A stretch of 64,000 nucleotides of DNA from positions 5,735,501-5,799,500 of the forward strand of contig NZ_FNTA01000004.1 of the NCBI RefSeq assembly GCF_900105055.1, read 5' to 3'. The notes below the pieces were generated by a model. That model was not told where the DNA came from. It saw only the letters and a program-made list of their open reading frames with translations, and searched no databases. Source of the stretch: Amycolatopsis lurida (GTDB lineage: Bacteria; Actinomycetota; Actinomycetes; Mycobacteriales; Pseudonocardiaceae). Positions 52,038 to 61,021 of the stretch are shown piece by piece (the first letter of the stretch is position 1; every line of letters starts with the position of its first letter). Position numbers and translations under genes: made by a program.

Positions 52038-52553
52038 GTGGACCTCGACGAACCACACGACGAGAACGCGGGGATGCCGATGTCCGACTCCTTGGGTCTC
52101 GAGACGCTCGGCCGCGAGCAGTGCCTGGCACTGCTCGCGGGCGCCGGGCTGGGCCGGGTGGTGTTCACCTCGCGGGCCATGCCGGCGATCCAGCCCGCGC
52201 GGTTCGCGCTCCACCACGGCGCGATCGTGGTCCGGACGCCGTCACAGAGCGCGTTGTTCGCCGGGATACTCGACAGCGTGGTGGCGTTCGCCGTCGACGA
52301 GTTCGCCAAGGACCTGGGGACGGGCTGGTTCGTCACCGTCGTCGGCCGTGCCGCCGAGGTGCGTGATCCGATCGTGATCGCCGAGCTGGAGACCCTGCCG
52401 CTGGGTTGCTGGACTGGTCAAACGGACGCCCGCTACCTCCGCATCCCGATCGAATCGGTGACCGGTCGAAGGATCCTCGGCGTTCGCAGTAACGAAGCAC
52501 TGTCCGTGATCGACGCACCAGATGAGCGATCCGGGCGCGTCTGTCATTCCTGA
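52038..52553 (+). CDS. PNPOx-fold flavin/F420-binding protein
   Basis: A 171-residue split-barrel protein of the pyridoxamine-oxidase-like group: LGREQCLALLAGAGLGRVVF, MPAIQPARFALHHGAIVVRT, VVAFAVDEFAKDLGTGWFVT and VVGRAAEV. Several DosR-regulon proteins of mycobacteria have this fold. GTG at 52038 is the likely start; a downstream ATG near 52074 is possible. It is followed 30 bp later by the sensor kinase, and an OsdR-like box precedes it. Confidence 0.88.
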   Translation: MDLDEPHDENAGMPMSDSLGLETLGREQCLALLAGAGLGRVVFTSRAMPAIQPARFALHHGAIVVRTPSQSALFAGILDSVVAFAVDEFAKDLGTGWFVTVVGRAAEVRDPIVIAELETLPLGCWTGQTDARYLRIPIESVTGRRILGVRSNEALSVIDAPDERSGRVCHS

Positions 52554-52583
52554 CCCCACTGCCCGGGGAGGTACTCCGGGACG

Positions 52584-54131
52584 GTGACGCCAGTGCGGCG
52601 GGTGAGTGCGGCGAGCGACGCCAAAGCGCCCAGGATTCTGGACGCGGTGGCCGGGATCGCCCACGATCTCAGCCTCTCCGACGTCCTGCGGCGGATGGTC
52701 GAATCCGCCTGCGAGCTGACCGGCGCGCCGTACGGGGCGTTGAGCGTGCTCGATTCCGGCGAATTCATCCGCTTCGGCGACGCCTGGGAACGGCCGCCGT
52801 CCGAGGACGAGTCCCGGGTGATGCCCATCCGGATGCGTGGCCGCATCTTCGGGATGCTGTACCTCGCCCGCAAACCGGACGGTGCGGAGTTCACCGAAGC
52901 CGAGGACGACCTGCTCGTCGCGCTCACCGCGGCGGCCGGTGTGGTGATCGAGAACGCCGCGCTCTTCGAGCAGGTGCAGCGGCGCGAACGCTGGCTCGAA
53001 GCCTCCTATCACGTCACCGGCGCGCTCCTGACCGACCAGGATCTGACCGCGACCCTGCGCCTGATCGCCGAGCGCGCCCGTGTCGTCGCCGGCGGTTCGG
53101 CGGGTGCGGTCGCCCGGCCGCGCGGTGACGGGATGCTGGTCTTCGAGATCGTCGAGCCGCCGGGGCCGGACGCCGACCGGATCGCCGGCGTCACCGTGCC
53201 GACGGAGGGCACCGCGACCGGACTGGCGTACACGAGCGGCAAACCCGTCGTGGTGCGGGAGTACGGCGACAAGGTGATCGAGCACCAGGGCGGACGCGGC
53301 GTCACGATGCCCGCGATGATCAAGGACCTCGACTCCACCGTCGCCGTCCCGCTGATCGCCGGCGAGGAGAAACTCGGCGTCCTCCTGGTGGCGAAGTTCC
53401 GCGACAAGACCCCGTTCTCCGCCTACGACGTCCAGCTCGCCGAGACCTTCGCCGGACACGCCGCGCTCGCGGTCGAGTTCGCCCGCGCGCAGCAGGACAG
53501 GCAGCGCCTCGCCGTGTTCGAAGACCGTGACCGGATCGCCCGGGACCTGCACGACCTGGTGATCCAGCGGCTGTTCGCGATCGGGCTCGGCCTGGAGGGG
53601 CTCAGCAGGCTCGCGGGCGAACCCGCCGTCGCCGACCGCGTGACCGGCTTCGCGCACGAGATCGACCGCACCATCCGCGAGATCCGCAACAGCATCTTTT
53701 CCCTGCAGGAACCGGCGGAGGCGCAGGGCAGCCTCCGGTCGGAGCTGCTGCGTGTCGCGCTGGACGCGGGCTGCGCGTCGGAGCCCCGGGTCGGCTTCGA
53801 CGGGCCGCTCGATTCGGCCGTGCCGGACACGGTCCGCTCGGATCTCATCGCGACCCTGCGCGAAGCACTGTCCAATGTGGTCAGACATGCCGCGGCGACC
53901 GTGGTCTCGGTCGACGTCTCCGTGGACCGGGACGGCCGGTGGCTGAAACTTTCGGTGGTGGACGACGGTGTCGGCATGCCCGCCGAACCCGGCCATCGCA
54001 GCGGCGTGGCGAACCTGGCCGAACGCGCGGCCCGCTGGAACGGCTCGTTCGCCGTCGAAGCGGCGGCGGAAGGCGGGACGAAGCTCGACTGGTCGGTGGA
54101 GCTGCCGGCCCGACAGGGGAGTGTGCGATGA
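52584..54131 (+). CDS. GAF sensor histidine kinase (DevS/DosT-like)
   Basis: A 515-residue soluble kinase. Two GAF domains (about 20-140 and 150-310) precede a HisKA_3 box DRDRIARDLHDLVIQRLFAI (phospho-His in RDLHD, about 325) and an ATPase domain with LREALSNVVRHAAA and VDDGVGMP. The layout is that of DevS/DosT, where GAF-A binds heme to sense O2, NO and CO; the first GAF here looks shorter, so heme binding is not certain. GTG at 52584 with GGGGAGGTACTCC. ATGA overlap with the regulator gene. Confidence 0.92.
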   Translation: MTPVRRVSAASDAKAPRILDAVAGIAHDLSLSDVLRRMVESACELTGAPYGALSVLDSGEFIRFGDAWERPPSEDESRVMPIRMRGRIFGMLYLARKPDGAEFTEAEDDLLVALTAAAGVVIENAALFEQVQRRERWLEASYHVTGALLTDQDLTATLRLIAERARVVAGGSAGAVARPRGDGMLVFEIVEPPGPDADRIAGVTVPTEGTATGLAYTSGKPVVVREYGDKVIEHQGGRGVTMPAMIKDLDSTVAVPLIAGEEKLGVLLVAKFRDKTPFSAYDVQLAETFAGHAALAVEFARAQQDRQRLAVFEDRDRIARDLHDLVIQRLFAIGLGLEGLSRLAGEPAVADRVTGFAHEIDRTIREIRNSIFSLQEPAEAQGSLRSELLRVALDAGCASEPRVGFDGPLDSAVPDTVRSDLIATLREALSNVVRHAAATVVSVDVSVDRDGRWLKLSVVDDGVGMPAEPGHRSGVANLAERAARWNGSFAVEAAAEGGTKLDWSVELPARQGSVR

Positions 54132-54775
54132 CGATTTCGGTGTTCCTGCTGGACGATCACGAACTCGTCCGCACCGGGCTGAAGACGGTCTTCGAAGCCG
54201 AAGACGATCTCACGGTGGTCGGCGAAGCGTCCACGGCCGCCGAGGCGTACGTGCGGATCCCCGCGGTCAAACCGCAGGTCGCGGTGCTCGACGTCCGCTT
54301 GCCGGACGGCGAGGGGGTCAGCGTCTGCCGGGAGATCCGGGCGTCCGTCGATCCGCCGCCCGCCTGCCTGATGCTGACGTCCTATTCGGACGACGACGCT
54401 TTGTTCGGCGCGATCATGGCCGGCGCGGCCGGGTACATGCTCAAGCAGGTCTCCGGCGGCGCGCTCGTCAAGGCCGTCCGCACCGTCGCCGCGGGCGGAT
54501 CGCTCCTGGACAGCACGCTGACGGCGTCGGTGATGAACCGGCTGCGCGGGGAGAGCGAACTGCCGGACCCGCGGTACGAACAGCTGAGCCCGCAGGAGCG
54601 GCGCGTGCTCGACCACATCGCCGACGGGCTGACCAACCGCCAGATCGCGGAAAAGCTGTACCTGGCGGAGAAGACGGTCAAGAACTACGTGTCGTCCCTG
54701 CTGCACAAGCTCGGTTTCGAACGCCGCACCGCCGCCGCCGTCTACGCCACGCAACGCCGCAAGCCCACCGTCTAG
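54128..54775 (+). CDS. NarL/DevR-like response regulator
   Basis: A 215-residue regulator. Receiver: VFLLDDHELVR, VAVLDVRLPDGEG (phospho-Asp), MLTSYSD and YMLKQVSG (Lys). The LuxR HTH is LSPQERRVLDHIADGLTNRQ with AEKTVKNYVSSLLHKLGFER, which is very close to DosR. It is coupled to the kinase by a 4-bp overlap. Its TAG stop shares the CTAG with the stop codon of the convergent sigma gene. Confidence 0.94.
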   Translation: MTISVFLLDDHELVRTGLKTVFEAEDDLTVVGEASTAAEAYVRIPAVKPQVAVLDVRLPDGEGVSVCREIRASVDPPPACLMLTSYSDDDALFGAIMAGAAGYMLKQVSGGALVKAVRTVAAGGSLLDSTLTASVMNRLRGESELPDPRYEQLSPQERRVLDHIADGLTNRQIAEKLYLAEKTVKNYVSSLLHKLGFERRTAAAVYATQRRKPTV

Positions 54776-55407
54776 AAGAACGCGACCCCGCCGGCGAAAT
54801 CGGGGTTCTCGCGCAGCACCCGGCGCAGTTCGTTGAGGGCCCGGTGCTGGGTGACGCGGACGGCGCCCGCGCTCGCCATGCCCAGCGCGCCGGCGGTCTC
54901 CTCGGCGCTGTACCCGTGGATCACCCGCAGCACCAGCACGTCGCGCTGTTTGGCCGAAAGGACGTCGAACAGCCGCGACAACCGGCGGCGGCGATCGGCC
55001 CTCTCGACCTCTTCGAACGTCGGGTTCCACGGTCCGTCCTGGTCGGGCTCCGGATCGGGCACCGGCGCGGACGGGTCGCGGGCGAGGTTGCGGCGGACGT
55101 CGGCGACCTTGTGCGCAGCGATTCCGAAGACGTACGGCAAGAAGCTGTTGTCCTGGTAGCTGTAGCGCGGCAAGGCGACCAGGACGGCCATCAGGACCTC
55201 CTGCGCGCAGTCCTCGGCGTTGGAGACGCCGCGTATCGTCCCGCCCAGCCTGCCCGCGCAGTAGCGGAAAACGATCGGCCGGAGGAGCGTCAGCAGGCTC
55301 CCGACGGCCGGCCGGTCACCGCTGATCGCCGCGCGGATCAGTTCGCCGTCCGGCTCTCCCGGGCGGGGCACGTAGGTCGGACGCACCGCTTCGGACACGG
55401 TCATCAC
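54772..55407 (-). CDS. ECF-type RNA polymerase sigma factor (SigD/ShbA-like)
   Basis: A 211-residue sigma factor. Region 2 (AVGSLLTLLRPIVFRYCAGR, NAEDCAQEVLMAVLVALPRY, then FLPYVFGIAAHKVADVRRNL) and region 4 (LSAKQRDVLVLRVIHGYSAE, ETAGALGMASAGAVRVTQHR) are complete. The sequence is close in style to mycobacterial SigD/streptomycete ShbA, which do not depend on a membrane anti-sigma next door. The two adjacent starts (GTG 55407, ATG 55404) cannot be separated. No anti-sigma gene follows. Confidence 0.9.
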   Translation of the reverse strand: MMTVSEAVRPTYVPRPGEPDGELIRAAISGDRPAVGSLLTLLRPIVFRYCAGRLGGTIRGVSNAEDCAQEVLMAVLVALPRYSYQDNSFLPYVFGIAAHKVADVRRNLARDPSAPVPDPEPDQDGPWNPTFEEVERADRRRRLSRLFDVLSAKQRDVLVLRVIHGYSAEETAGALGMASAGAVRVTQHRALNELRRVLRENPDFAGGVAFF

Positions 55408-55590
55408 GCCGGATCTGCCGTTCTCGGCGCGCCCCTGTGCGTTCCCATCGTCCCCACCTCCCGCAAGCCCCCAGGCCTGTTTGGCCCCTTCGACGTTACG
55501 GAGCGCGTCCGCGCGTCACACCGGTAAAGCAGCCCGGAGTAGTCGGGTCTTTCGGCCCTGGTGTCCCCGGGGTATGGACTTTCGCCAGAT

Positions 55591-55602
55591 TGGTCTAGAC
55601 AA
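55591..55602 (+). promoter_or_regulatory. DasR-like (dre) site upstream of chitinase
   Basis: TGGTCTAGACAA matches the dre core TGGTCTAGACCA at 11 of 12 bases. It lies 45 bp upstream of the chitinase ATG, in the promoter region shared with the divergent sigma gene. A second like site stands before the other chitinase unit. Confidence 0.75.
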
Positions 55603-55647
55603 TTAGCCCAGCGCGGCGGCAGGCCGCCCTTCCACGGAGGAATCGCG

Positions 55648-57417
55648 ATGAGGCGTTCCAGATCCTTGTCATTTCTGGCCGTTTTGGTGCTCGTCTTCAC
55701 CGGCCTGGTCACGGGTGGTGGCACCGCGAGCGCGGCCAACCTGCTCCTCAATCCCGGTTTCGAGGCGGGTTCGACGTCCGGCTGGTCCTGCGCGGCGGGC
55801 GCGGCCGTGACCACACCGGTCCGTTCGGGCGGGTACGCCGTTTCGGTCACGCCCGGCTCGACGATCGGGAAATGCGCACAGACGGTATCCGTCCAGCCGA
55901 ACACGACCTACGCGGTGTCCGCCTGGGTGAACGGGAACCCGGTGTACCTCGGGGTCACCGGCGGGCCGTCGACCTGGACCGCGGCGACCTCCTACACGCG
56001 GCTGTCACTTTCGTTCACGACGTCGGCCACGCAGACGACGGCGGAGGTGTACGTCCACGGCTGGTACGGGTCGGGCACCTTCTACGCGGACGACATCAGT
56101 CTCGACGGGCCCGGCGGTGGCACCCCCGGCGCGCCGCCCGCACCGGGGAATCCGGCCGTGGGCACGGTGACGAACTCGTCGATCGCGCTCTCGTGGGGCG
56201 CCTCGGCGGGGACGGTGACCGGCTATCGCGTGTACGAGGCAGGCAAGGTGGTCGCGACGGTGACCGGGACTTCGGCGACGATCTCGGGGCTGACGGCCTG
56301 TTCGTCACACACCTATTCGGTGGCCGCGTACAACAGCACAGGCGAATCGCCGAAGACCACCGAGGTCGGCGCTACGACTTCCGGCTGCGTCGACTCCGGC
56401 CTGCCGAAGCACGCGCTGATCGGCTACCTGCACGCGAGTTTCGCCAACGGCTCCGGCTACACACGGATGGCCGACGTCCCGGCTGCGTGGGACATCGTCA
56501 ACCTGGCCTTCGGTGAACCGACCTCGGTGACCTCCGGTGACATCCGCTTCACGCGGTGCCCGGTCGCGGAATGCCCGACCGTGGAAAGCGACGCGGACTT
56601 CATCGCCGCGATCCGCGCGAAACAGGCTCAGGGCAAGAAGGTCCTGATCTCCATCGGTGGCCAGAACGGCCAGGTCCAGCTGACCACGACCGCGGCTCGG
56701 GACGCTTTCGTGAGTTCGGTGTCCGCGATCATCGACCGGTACGGGTTGAACGGGCTCGACATCGATTTCGAGGGACACTCGCTGTACCTCAACTCCGGTG
56801 ACAACGACTTCCGCAATCCGACCACGCCGGTGATCGTCAACCTCATCTCGGCACTGAAGACGCTGAAAGCCCGCTACGGTGCGGGATTCGTCCTGACGAT
56901 GGCGCCGGAGACGTTCTTCGTGCAGACCGGATACCAGTACTACGGCGGCCTCGGCGGCGCCGACAACCGGACGGGCTCGTACCTCCCGGTGATCCACGCG
57001 ATGCGGGACGCGCTGACCGTGCTGCACGTCCAGGACTACAACTCCGGGCCGGTGATGGGGCTGGACAACCAGTACCACTTCATGGGCGGCGCGGACTTCC
57101 ACATCGCGATGACCGACATGATCAAGGCGGGTTTCACGGTGTCCTCGACCGGCTTCCGGTTCCCGGGGCTGCGTGAGGACCAGATCGCGTTCGGCCTGCC
57201 CGCGGCGGTGAGCGCGGGCAACGGGCACACCGCGCCGGCGGCGGTGCATGCGGCGCTGAACTGCCTGGTGAAGAACTCCGGATGCGGGTCGTATTCCTTG
57301 CGTGGCGGTGCCTCACCGGCGTTGCGCGGGCTGATGACGTGGTCGATCAACTGGGACCGGTACTACGGATGGGAGTTCCAGAACGCGCACGAGCCGTTCT
57401 TGAACGCTCTGCCCTGA
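55648..57417 (+). CDS. Secreted GH18 chitinase with N-terminal CBM and FN3 domains
   Basis: A 589-residue exported enzyme. Signal peptide about 1-32; a carbohydrate-binding jelly-roll domain (about 33-150, NLLLNPGFEAGSTSGWSC and FYADDISLDGP); an FN3 domain (about 160-245); GH18 barrel (about 255-589) with VLISIGGQNG and NGLDIDFEG. The usual DGxDxDxE reads N-G-L-D-I-D-F-E: the first Asp is Asn, but the catalytic Glu and paired Asp are intact. The substrate is chitin, and the end products would feed GlcNAc metabolism. The ATG at 55648 has a GGAGGAA site; a dre site lies upstream. Confidence 0.94.
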   Translation: MRRSRSLSFLAVLVLVFTGLVTGGGTASAANLLLNPGFEAGSTSGWSCAAGAAVTTPVRSGGYAVSVTPGSTIGKCAQTVSVQPNTTYAVSAWVNGNPVYLGVTGGPSTWTAATSYTRLSLSFTTSATQTTAEVYVHGWYGSGTFYADDISLDGPGGGTPGAPPAPGNPAVGTVTNSSIALSWGASAGTVTGYRVYEAGKVVATVTGTSATISGLTACSSHTYSVAAYNSTGESPKTTEVGATTSGCVDSGLPKHALIGYLHASFANGSGYTRMADVPAAWDIVNLAFGEPTSVTSGDIRFTRCPVAECPTVESDADFIAAIRAKQAQGKKVLISIGGQNGQVQLTTTAARDAFVSSVSAIIDRYGLNGLDIDFEGHSLYLNSGDNDFRNPTTPVIVNLISALKTLKARYGAGFVLTMAPETFFVQTGYQYYGGLGGADNRTGSYLPVIHAMRDALTVLHVQDYNSGPVMGLDNQYHFMGGADFHIAMTDMIKAGFTVSSTGFRFPGLREDQIAFGLPAAVSAGNGHTAPAAVHAALNCLVKNSGCGSYSLRGGASPALRGLMTWSINWDRYYGWEFQNAHEPFLNALP

Positions 57418-57482
57418 GCGCTCCCGGCTTTCGCGAGCGTACGGACCGGCTCTGAGACTCCGGTGACCATTGTGGTCATCCG

Positions 57483-57543
57483 CAAGTACGTGAAGGCCCC
57501 CTTCACTGCGCTAGACGCAATGAAGGGGGCCTTCACGTACTTG
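57483..57543. terminator. Hairpin 1 after the chitinase gene
   Basis: Arms 57483-57505 and 57521-57543 (23 bp exact, extendable by 4 more pairs past one mismatch), with loop core CTAGA. Flanked upstream by GACTCCGGTGACCATT-like sequence that recurs before hairpin 3. Confidence 0.85.
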
Positions 57544-57592
57544 ACGGGCGCTCTGGAGGAACTACCCATCCGTCACCACAGGATCGCGGCGT

Positions 57593-57641
57593 CGTGAAGG
57601 CCTCCTTCCCTGCCCTCAAAGTAGGCAAGGAGGCCTTCACG
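57593..57641. terminator. Hairpin 2 after the chitinase gene
   Basis: Arms 57593-57607 and 57627-57641, 15 bp exact; contains CGTGAAGGCCTCCTT as in the 7501-7555 hairpin. Confidence 0.8.
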
Positions 57642-57690
57642 GACCGGGGCTGAGGACTCCGGTGACCATTGTGGTCACTGTGGCGTTCCG

Positions 57691-57751
57691 CAAGTACGTG
57701 AAGGCCCCCTTCACTGCGCTAGACGCAATGAAGGAGGCCTTCACGTACTTG
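57691..57751. terminator. Hairpin 3, duplicate of hairpin 1
   Basis: Arms 57691-57713 and 57729-57751, one mismatch. Same loop and stem as hairpin 1, with the preceding about 20 bp also copied, so a segment of about 90 bp has been duplicated. Converging chitinase genes lie on each side. Confidence 0.85.
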
Positions 57752-57845
57752 CCGCGACCTCCCGCGATCAGTCCTCTGGTCGCGAGAGAAAGGAGCGGGC
57801 CCGCACCGTGCAGCATCGGTGCGGGCCCGCGGTTCGAAGGGGACG

Positions 57846-59213
57846 TCAGAAGGCCGCGGTGATCCGCGTGAAGTCCCAGTCGTTCTGTGCGATACCACTG
57901 CAGTTCTCGGCGACCCCGCCGTTCGGGCAGCCCCGGTCACGGTTGGCCGACCAGAACGCGAGTCTGGCGATCTTGTTGGTCTTGGACCAGTCGGTGATCC
58001 GCGTCCAGGTGTCGAGACTCGTCAGTTCCCGCTGATCCGAAAGGCCGTTCATCCCGCTGATGCCCAGGTGGCCGTACGCCGTGGCGTCGTTCCACCCGAA
58101 GGTCGACTTCAGCTTGTCCCGCAGGCCGTTCGCCGCCCGGATGGTGTTGCCGTACATGTCCGCGCCACCACCGAAATCGAACGGCATGATCGTGTAGACG
58201 TCGATCCCGGCGTTCAGTGCCTTCGACTGGTCGATGAGCCGGTTGCCCCAGGAGTTCGGGCCGCTGGTCGTCGTGCCGAAGGTCAGGATGGTCTGGATAC
58301 CGGGGTTGTTCGCCTTCACGATCTTCAGCGCGTTCAGGACGCGGTCCTGAACGACCGCGTTCTCGAACTCGTCGGTGTTCTCGATGTCGATGTCGATCGC
58401 CTTGAGACCGTAGGCGTCGATCACCTTCTGGTAGGCCCCGGCGAGCGCCTCCGGCGTCGAGCAGTTCGGGCCGAGCTTGTTGCCGCTCCACCCGCCGAAG
58501 GACGGCACGATCTGCCCGCCCGCGGCCTTGATCTGCGCGATCGCGTTCGCGTCGACCCCGCCCTGCAGCGGACGGCTGCCGTCCCAGGCGGGATTGCACC
58601 CACCGGACGACAGGATGAACGCCATCGTGAACCATTTGATCCCGGTCGCGTTCATCACCGTCTGCGGATTCGGCGGGCTGCCCCAGCCCATGTACAGATA
58701 CGGCGCGCCACGGCCGCCGGGCGGCGGCGGGGTGCTCGTGGTCGTCGTCGGAGAGGTCGTGGTCGTGCTGGTGGGTGTGGTCGGCGTCGTGGTCGGGCCG
58801 CCACCTCCCGGATCGCAGGAACCACCGTTGATCTTGCAGTTCGCCGGGGCGACGTAACCCCCGGAGTACTTGACGTTGAAGCCGAAGCTGGTGGAGCCGC
58901 CGTTGGACAGGTTGCCGTTCCAGGTGTTCTTCACCGTCACGTGCTGCCCGGAGACCGAGTAGCTGCCATCCCACAGTGAAGCGATCGAGTGCCCCGCGGG
59001 GAGGTCGAATTCGACCGTCCAGGTGGGAAGGCTCGATCCGGAATTGTTGCTGATCGTGTACTTGCCCTCCCAGCCGGAGCCCCAATCGGAACCCTTGCTG
59101 AAGGCGGCGCCGACGCCGCCGGCCGCGGAGGCCGGCGCGATCACGAGGACCGCGCCGGCCGTTGCGGCAGCGGCGGCCAGGCCGACGGCCTGGATCCAAG
59201 TCCGCTTGCCCAC
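57846..59213 (-). CDS. Secreted CBM2-GH18 chitinase (second gene of the unit)
   Basis: A 455-residue exported enzyme. Signal peptide (about 1-30), a CBM2 domain (about 31-135, with WEGKYTISNNSGSSLPTWTV and VTVKNTWNGNLSNGGSTSFG), a Thr/Pro linker (about 140-168) and a GH18 domain (about 170-455) with AIDIDIENTDEF (catalytic Glu) and IVPSFGGWSG. The CBM2 is almost the same as that of the upstream gene. GTG at 59213 starts 11 bp after the upstream stop, with a GAGAGG site: the two are one operon. Small barrel and lack of the alpha+beta insertion suggest a non-processive enzyme. Confidence 0.94.
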   Translation of the reverse strand: MGKRTWIQAVGLAAAAATAGAVLVIAPASAAGGVGAAFSKGSDWGSGWEGKYTISNNSGSSLPTWTVEFDLPAGHSIASLWDGSYSVSGQHVTVKNTWNGNLSNGGSTSFGFNVKYSGGYVAPANCKINGGSCDPGGGGPTTTPTTPTSTTTTSPTTTTSTPPPPGGRGAPYLYMGWGSPPNPQTVMNATGIKWFTMAFILSSGGCNPAWDGSRPLQGGVDANAIAQIKAAGGQIVPSFGGWSGNKLGPNCSTPEALAGAYQKVIDAYGLKAIDIDIENTDEFENAVVQDRVLNALKIVKANNPGIQTILTFGTTTSGPNSWGNRLIDQSKALNAGIDVYTIMPFDFGGGADMYGNTIRAANGLRDKLKSTFGWNDATAYGHLGISGMNGLSDQRELTSLDTWTRITDWSKTNKIARLAFWSANRDRGCPNGGVAENCSGIAQNDWDFTRITAAF

Positions 59214-59224
59214 TGTCGAACCTC

Positions 59225-60862
59225 TCAGTTCAGGCCGTTGCGCATGGCCGTGACGAGTTCACCGTTGGTGGTGTCACCACTGAGCTCCCAGAAGAACGCG
59301 CCGCCGAGACCCTGGTTCTTGGTCCAGCCCATCTTTCCGTTGATGGTCGCGGGAGTGTCGTAGCTCCACCAGTTGTTGCCGCACTTCGCGTACGCGGTGC
59401 CCGCGATCGTGCCGGTCGACGGGCAGCTGTTCTTGAGGATCTTGTAGTCCTCGATGCCCGCCTCGTAGGTGCCCGGTGCCGCGCCGGTCGCGGTGCCGCC
59501 CGGGGCGTCCTGGGTGACGCCGGTCCAGCCTCGGCCGTAGAAACCGATACCCAGCAACAGTTTGCTCGCCGGGACACCCTTGGCCTTGAGCTTCTGGATG
59601 GCGTCGTCGGAGGTGAAGCCCTGCTGCGGGATGCCGGGGTACGACGTCAGCGGCGAGTGCGGGGCCGTCGGTCCCTGCGCCGCCCAGGCGCCGAAGAAGT
59701 CGTACGTCATGACGTTGTACCAGTCGAAGTACGCCGACGCGGGGCCGTAGTCGGCGGCGTCGATCTTGCCACCGCTGCTGGCGTCCGCGGTGATCGCGGC
59801 GGTGACCAGGAACGAGGAGCCGAACTTGGTGCGCAGCGCCTGTGCCACGTTCTTGATGGCGGCGGGACCGCTGGTGTCACAGGTCAGGCCACAGGCGTTC
59901 GGGTACTCCCAGTCGATGTCGATACCGTCGAAGACGTCGGCCCACCGCGGGTCCTTGATCAGCTTGTAGCAGGATTCCGCGAACGCGGCCGGGTTCTTCG
60001 ACGCCTGGCCGAAGCCGCCGGACCAGGTCCAGCCGCCGAACGACCAGAGCACCTTCAGGCCCGGGTACATCTTCTTCAGCTTGCGCAGCTGGTTGAAGTT
60101 ACCGCGCAGCGAGCCCGCGTCCCACGAGTCCGCGACACCGTCCACACTGGACCCGGCGTCGTAGAACTTGTCGTAGTCGGCGTAGGTGTCGTCGTTCGCG
60201 GTGCAGGAACCGTTGGTGACGTTGCCGAACGCGTAGTTGATATGCGTCAGCTTGGCCGCGGAACCGGAAGTGTGAATATTCTTCACGTGATAGTTGCGGC
60301 CGTAGACGCCCCACTGCACGAAGTAGCCGAGGTTCTTCTTCGCGCCCGGGTTCGGGTTCGAAGTCGTGGTGGTCGGCGGATTGCTCGTGCTGGTCGACGT
60401 CGGGGGATTGGACGTCGTGGTGGTCGGCGTGGTCGGCGTCGTGGTCGGGTTACCGCCGCCCGGATCGCACGAGCCGCCGTTGATCTTGCAGTTGGCGGGC
60501 GCGGTGTAGGCGCCGGAGTACTTGACGTTGAAGCCGAAGCTGGTGGAACCGCCGTTGGAAAGGTTGCCGTTCCAGGTGTTCTTGACGGTCACGTGCTGGC
60601 CGGAGACGGTGTAGCTGCCGTCCCACAGCGAAGCGATCGAGTGTCCCGCCGCGAGGTCGAACTCGAGGGTCCAGTTGGTCAGGCTCGATCCCGAGTTGTT
60701 GGTGATCGTGTACTTGCCTTCCCAGCCGGAGCCCCAGTCCGACCCCTTGGTCAGGGTGGCTCCGACGCCACCGGCCGCGTTCGCCGGCACGGTCACCAGA
60801 CCGACCGCCAGCGCCGCCACGGCCGTGAACAGGCCGACCAGATGCCATCTTTTTCTCGACAT
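59225..60862 (-). CDS. Secreted CBM2-GH18 chitinase (first gene of the unit)
   Basis: A 545-residue exported enzyme. Signal peptide (about 1-30), CBM2 (about 31-135), a Thr/Asn/Pro linker, then a GH18 domain (about 172-545) with VLWSFGGWTWSGGF, the full FDGIDIDWEYP catalytic motif and an alpha+beta insertion around the Tyr/Gly-rich LLLGIGFYGRGWTGV. This is the typical processive ChiA/ChiC-like bacterial chitinase. A dre-like site stands 160 bp upstream of the start, so GlcNAc-responsive control of both genes is expected. Together with the smaller downstream chitinase and the gene at 55648 it gives three complementary chitinases. Confidence 0.95.
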   Translation of the reverse strand: MSRKRWHLVGLFTAVAALAVGLVTVPANAAGGVGATLTKGSDWGSGWEGKYTITNNSGSSLTNWTLEFDLAAGHSIASLWDGSYTVSGQHVTVKNTWNGNLSNGGSTSFGFNVKYSGAYTAPANCKINGGSCDPGGGNPTTTPTTPTTTTSNPPTSTSTSNPPTTTTSNPNPGAKKNLGYFVQWGVYGRNYHVKNIHTSGSAAKLTHINYAFGNVTNGSCTANDDTYADYDKFYDAGSSVDGVADSWDAGSLRGNFNQLRKLKKMYPGLKVLWSFGGWTWSGGFGQASKNPAAFAESCYKLIKDPRWADVFDGIDIDWEYPNACGLTCDTSGPAAIKNVAQALRTKFGSSFLVTAAITADASSGGKIDAADYGPASAYFDWYNVMTYDFFGAWAAQGPTAPHSPLTSYPGIPQQGFTSDDAIQKLKAKGVPASKLLLGIGFYGRGWTGVTQDAPGGTATGAAPGTYEAGIEDYKILKNSCPSTGTIAGTAYAKCGNNWWSYDTPATINGKMGWTKNQGLGGAFFWELSGDTTNGELVTAMRNGLN

Positions 60863-61021
60863 TTCACTCCTTACAACCCGGTGCAGGGAAATGATCTTGG
60901 AGATGATTTCGTCAAAGGGAAATCAGCGACATCGCGTTGCCGCGGCCGGAGCCGGGCAGGCGGGGATGCGTCTTCATCGACCACCTCCATGGCGGAACGC
61001 TTTGTTGCGGGAGACGGTACG

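Noticed and set aside
55404-55904. 166-residue frame upstream of the sigma gene
   Set aside because: It covers the chitinase promoter and start on the other strand and has no family match.
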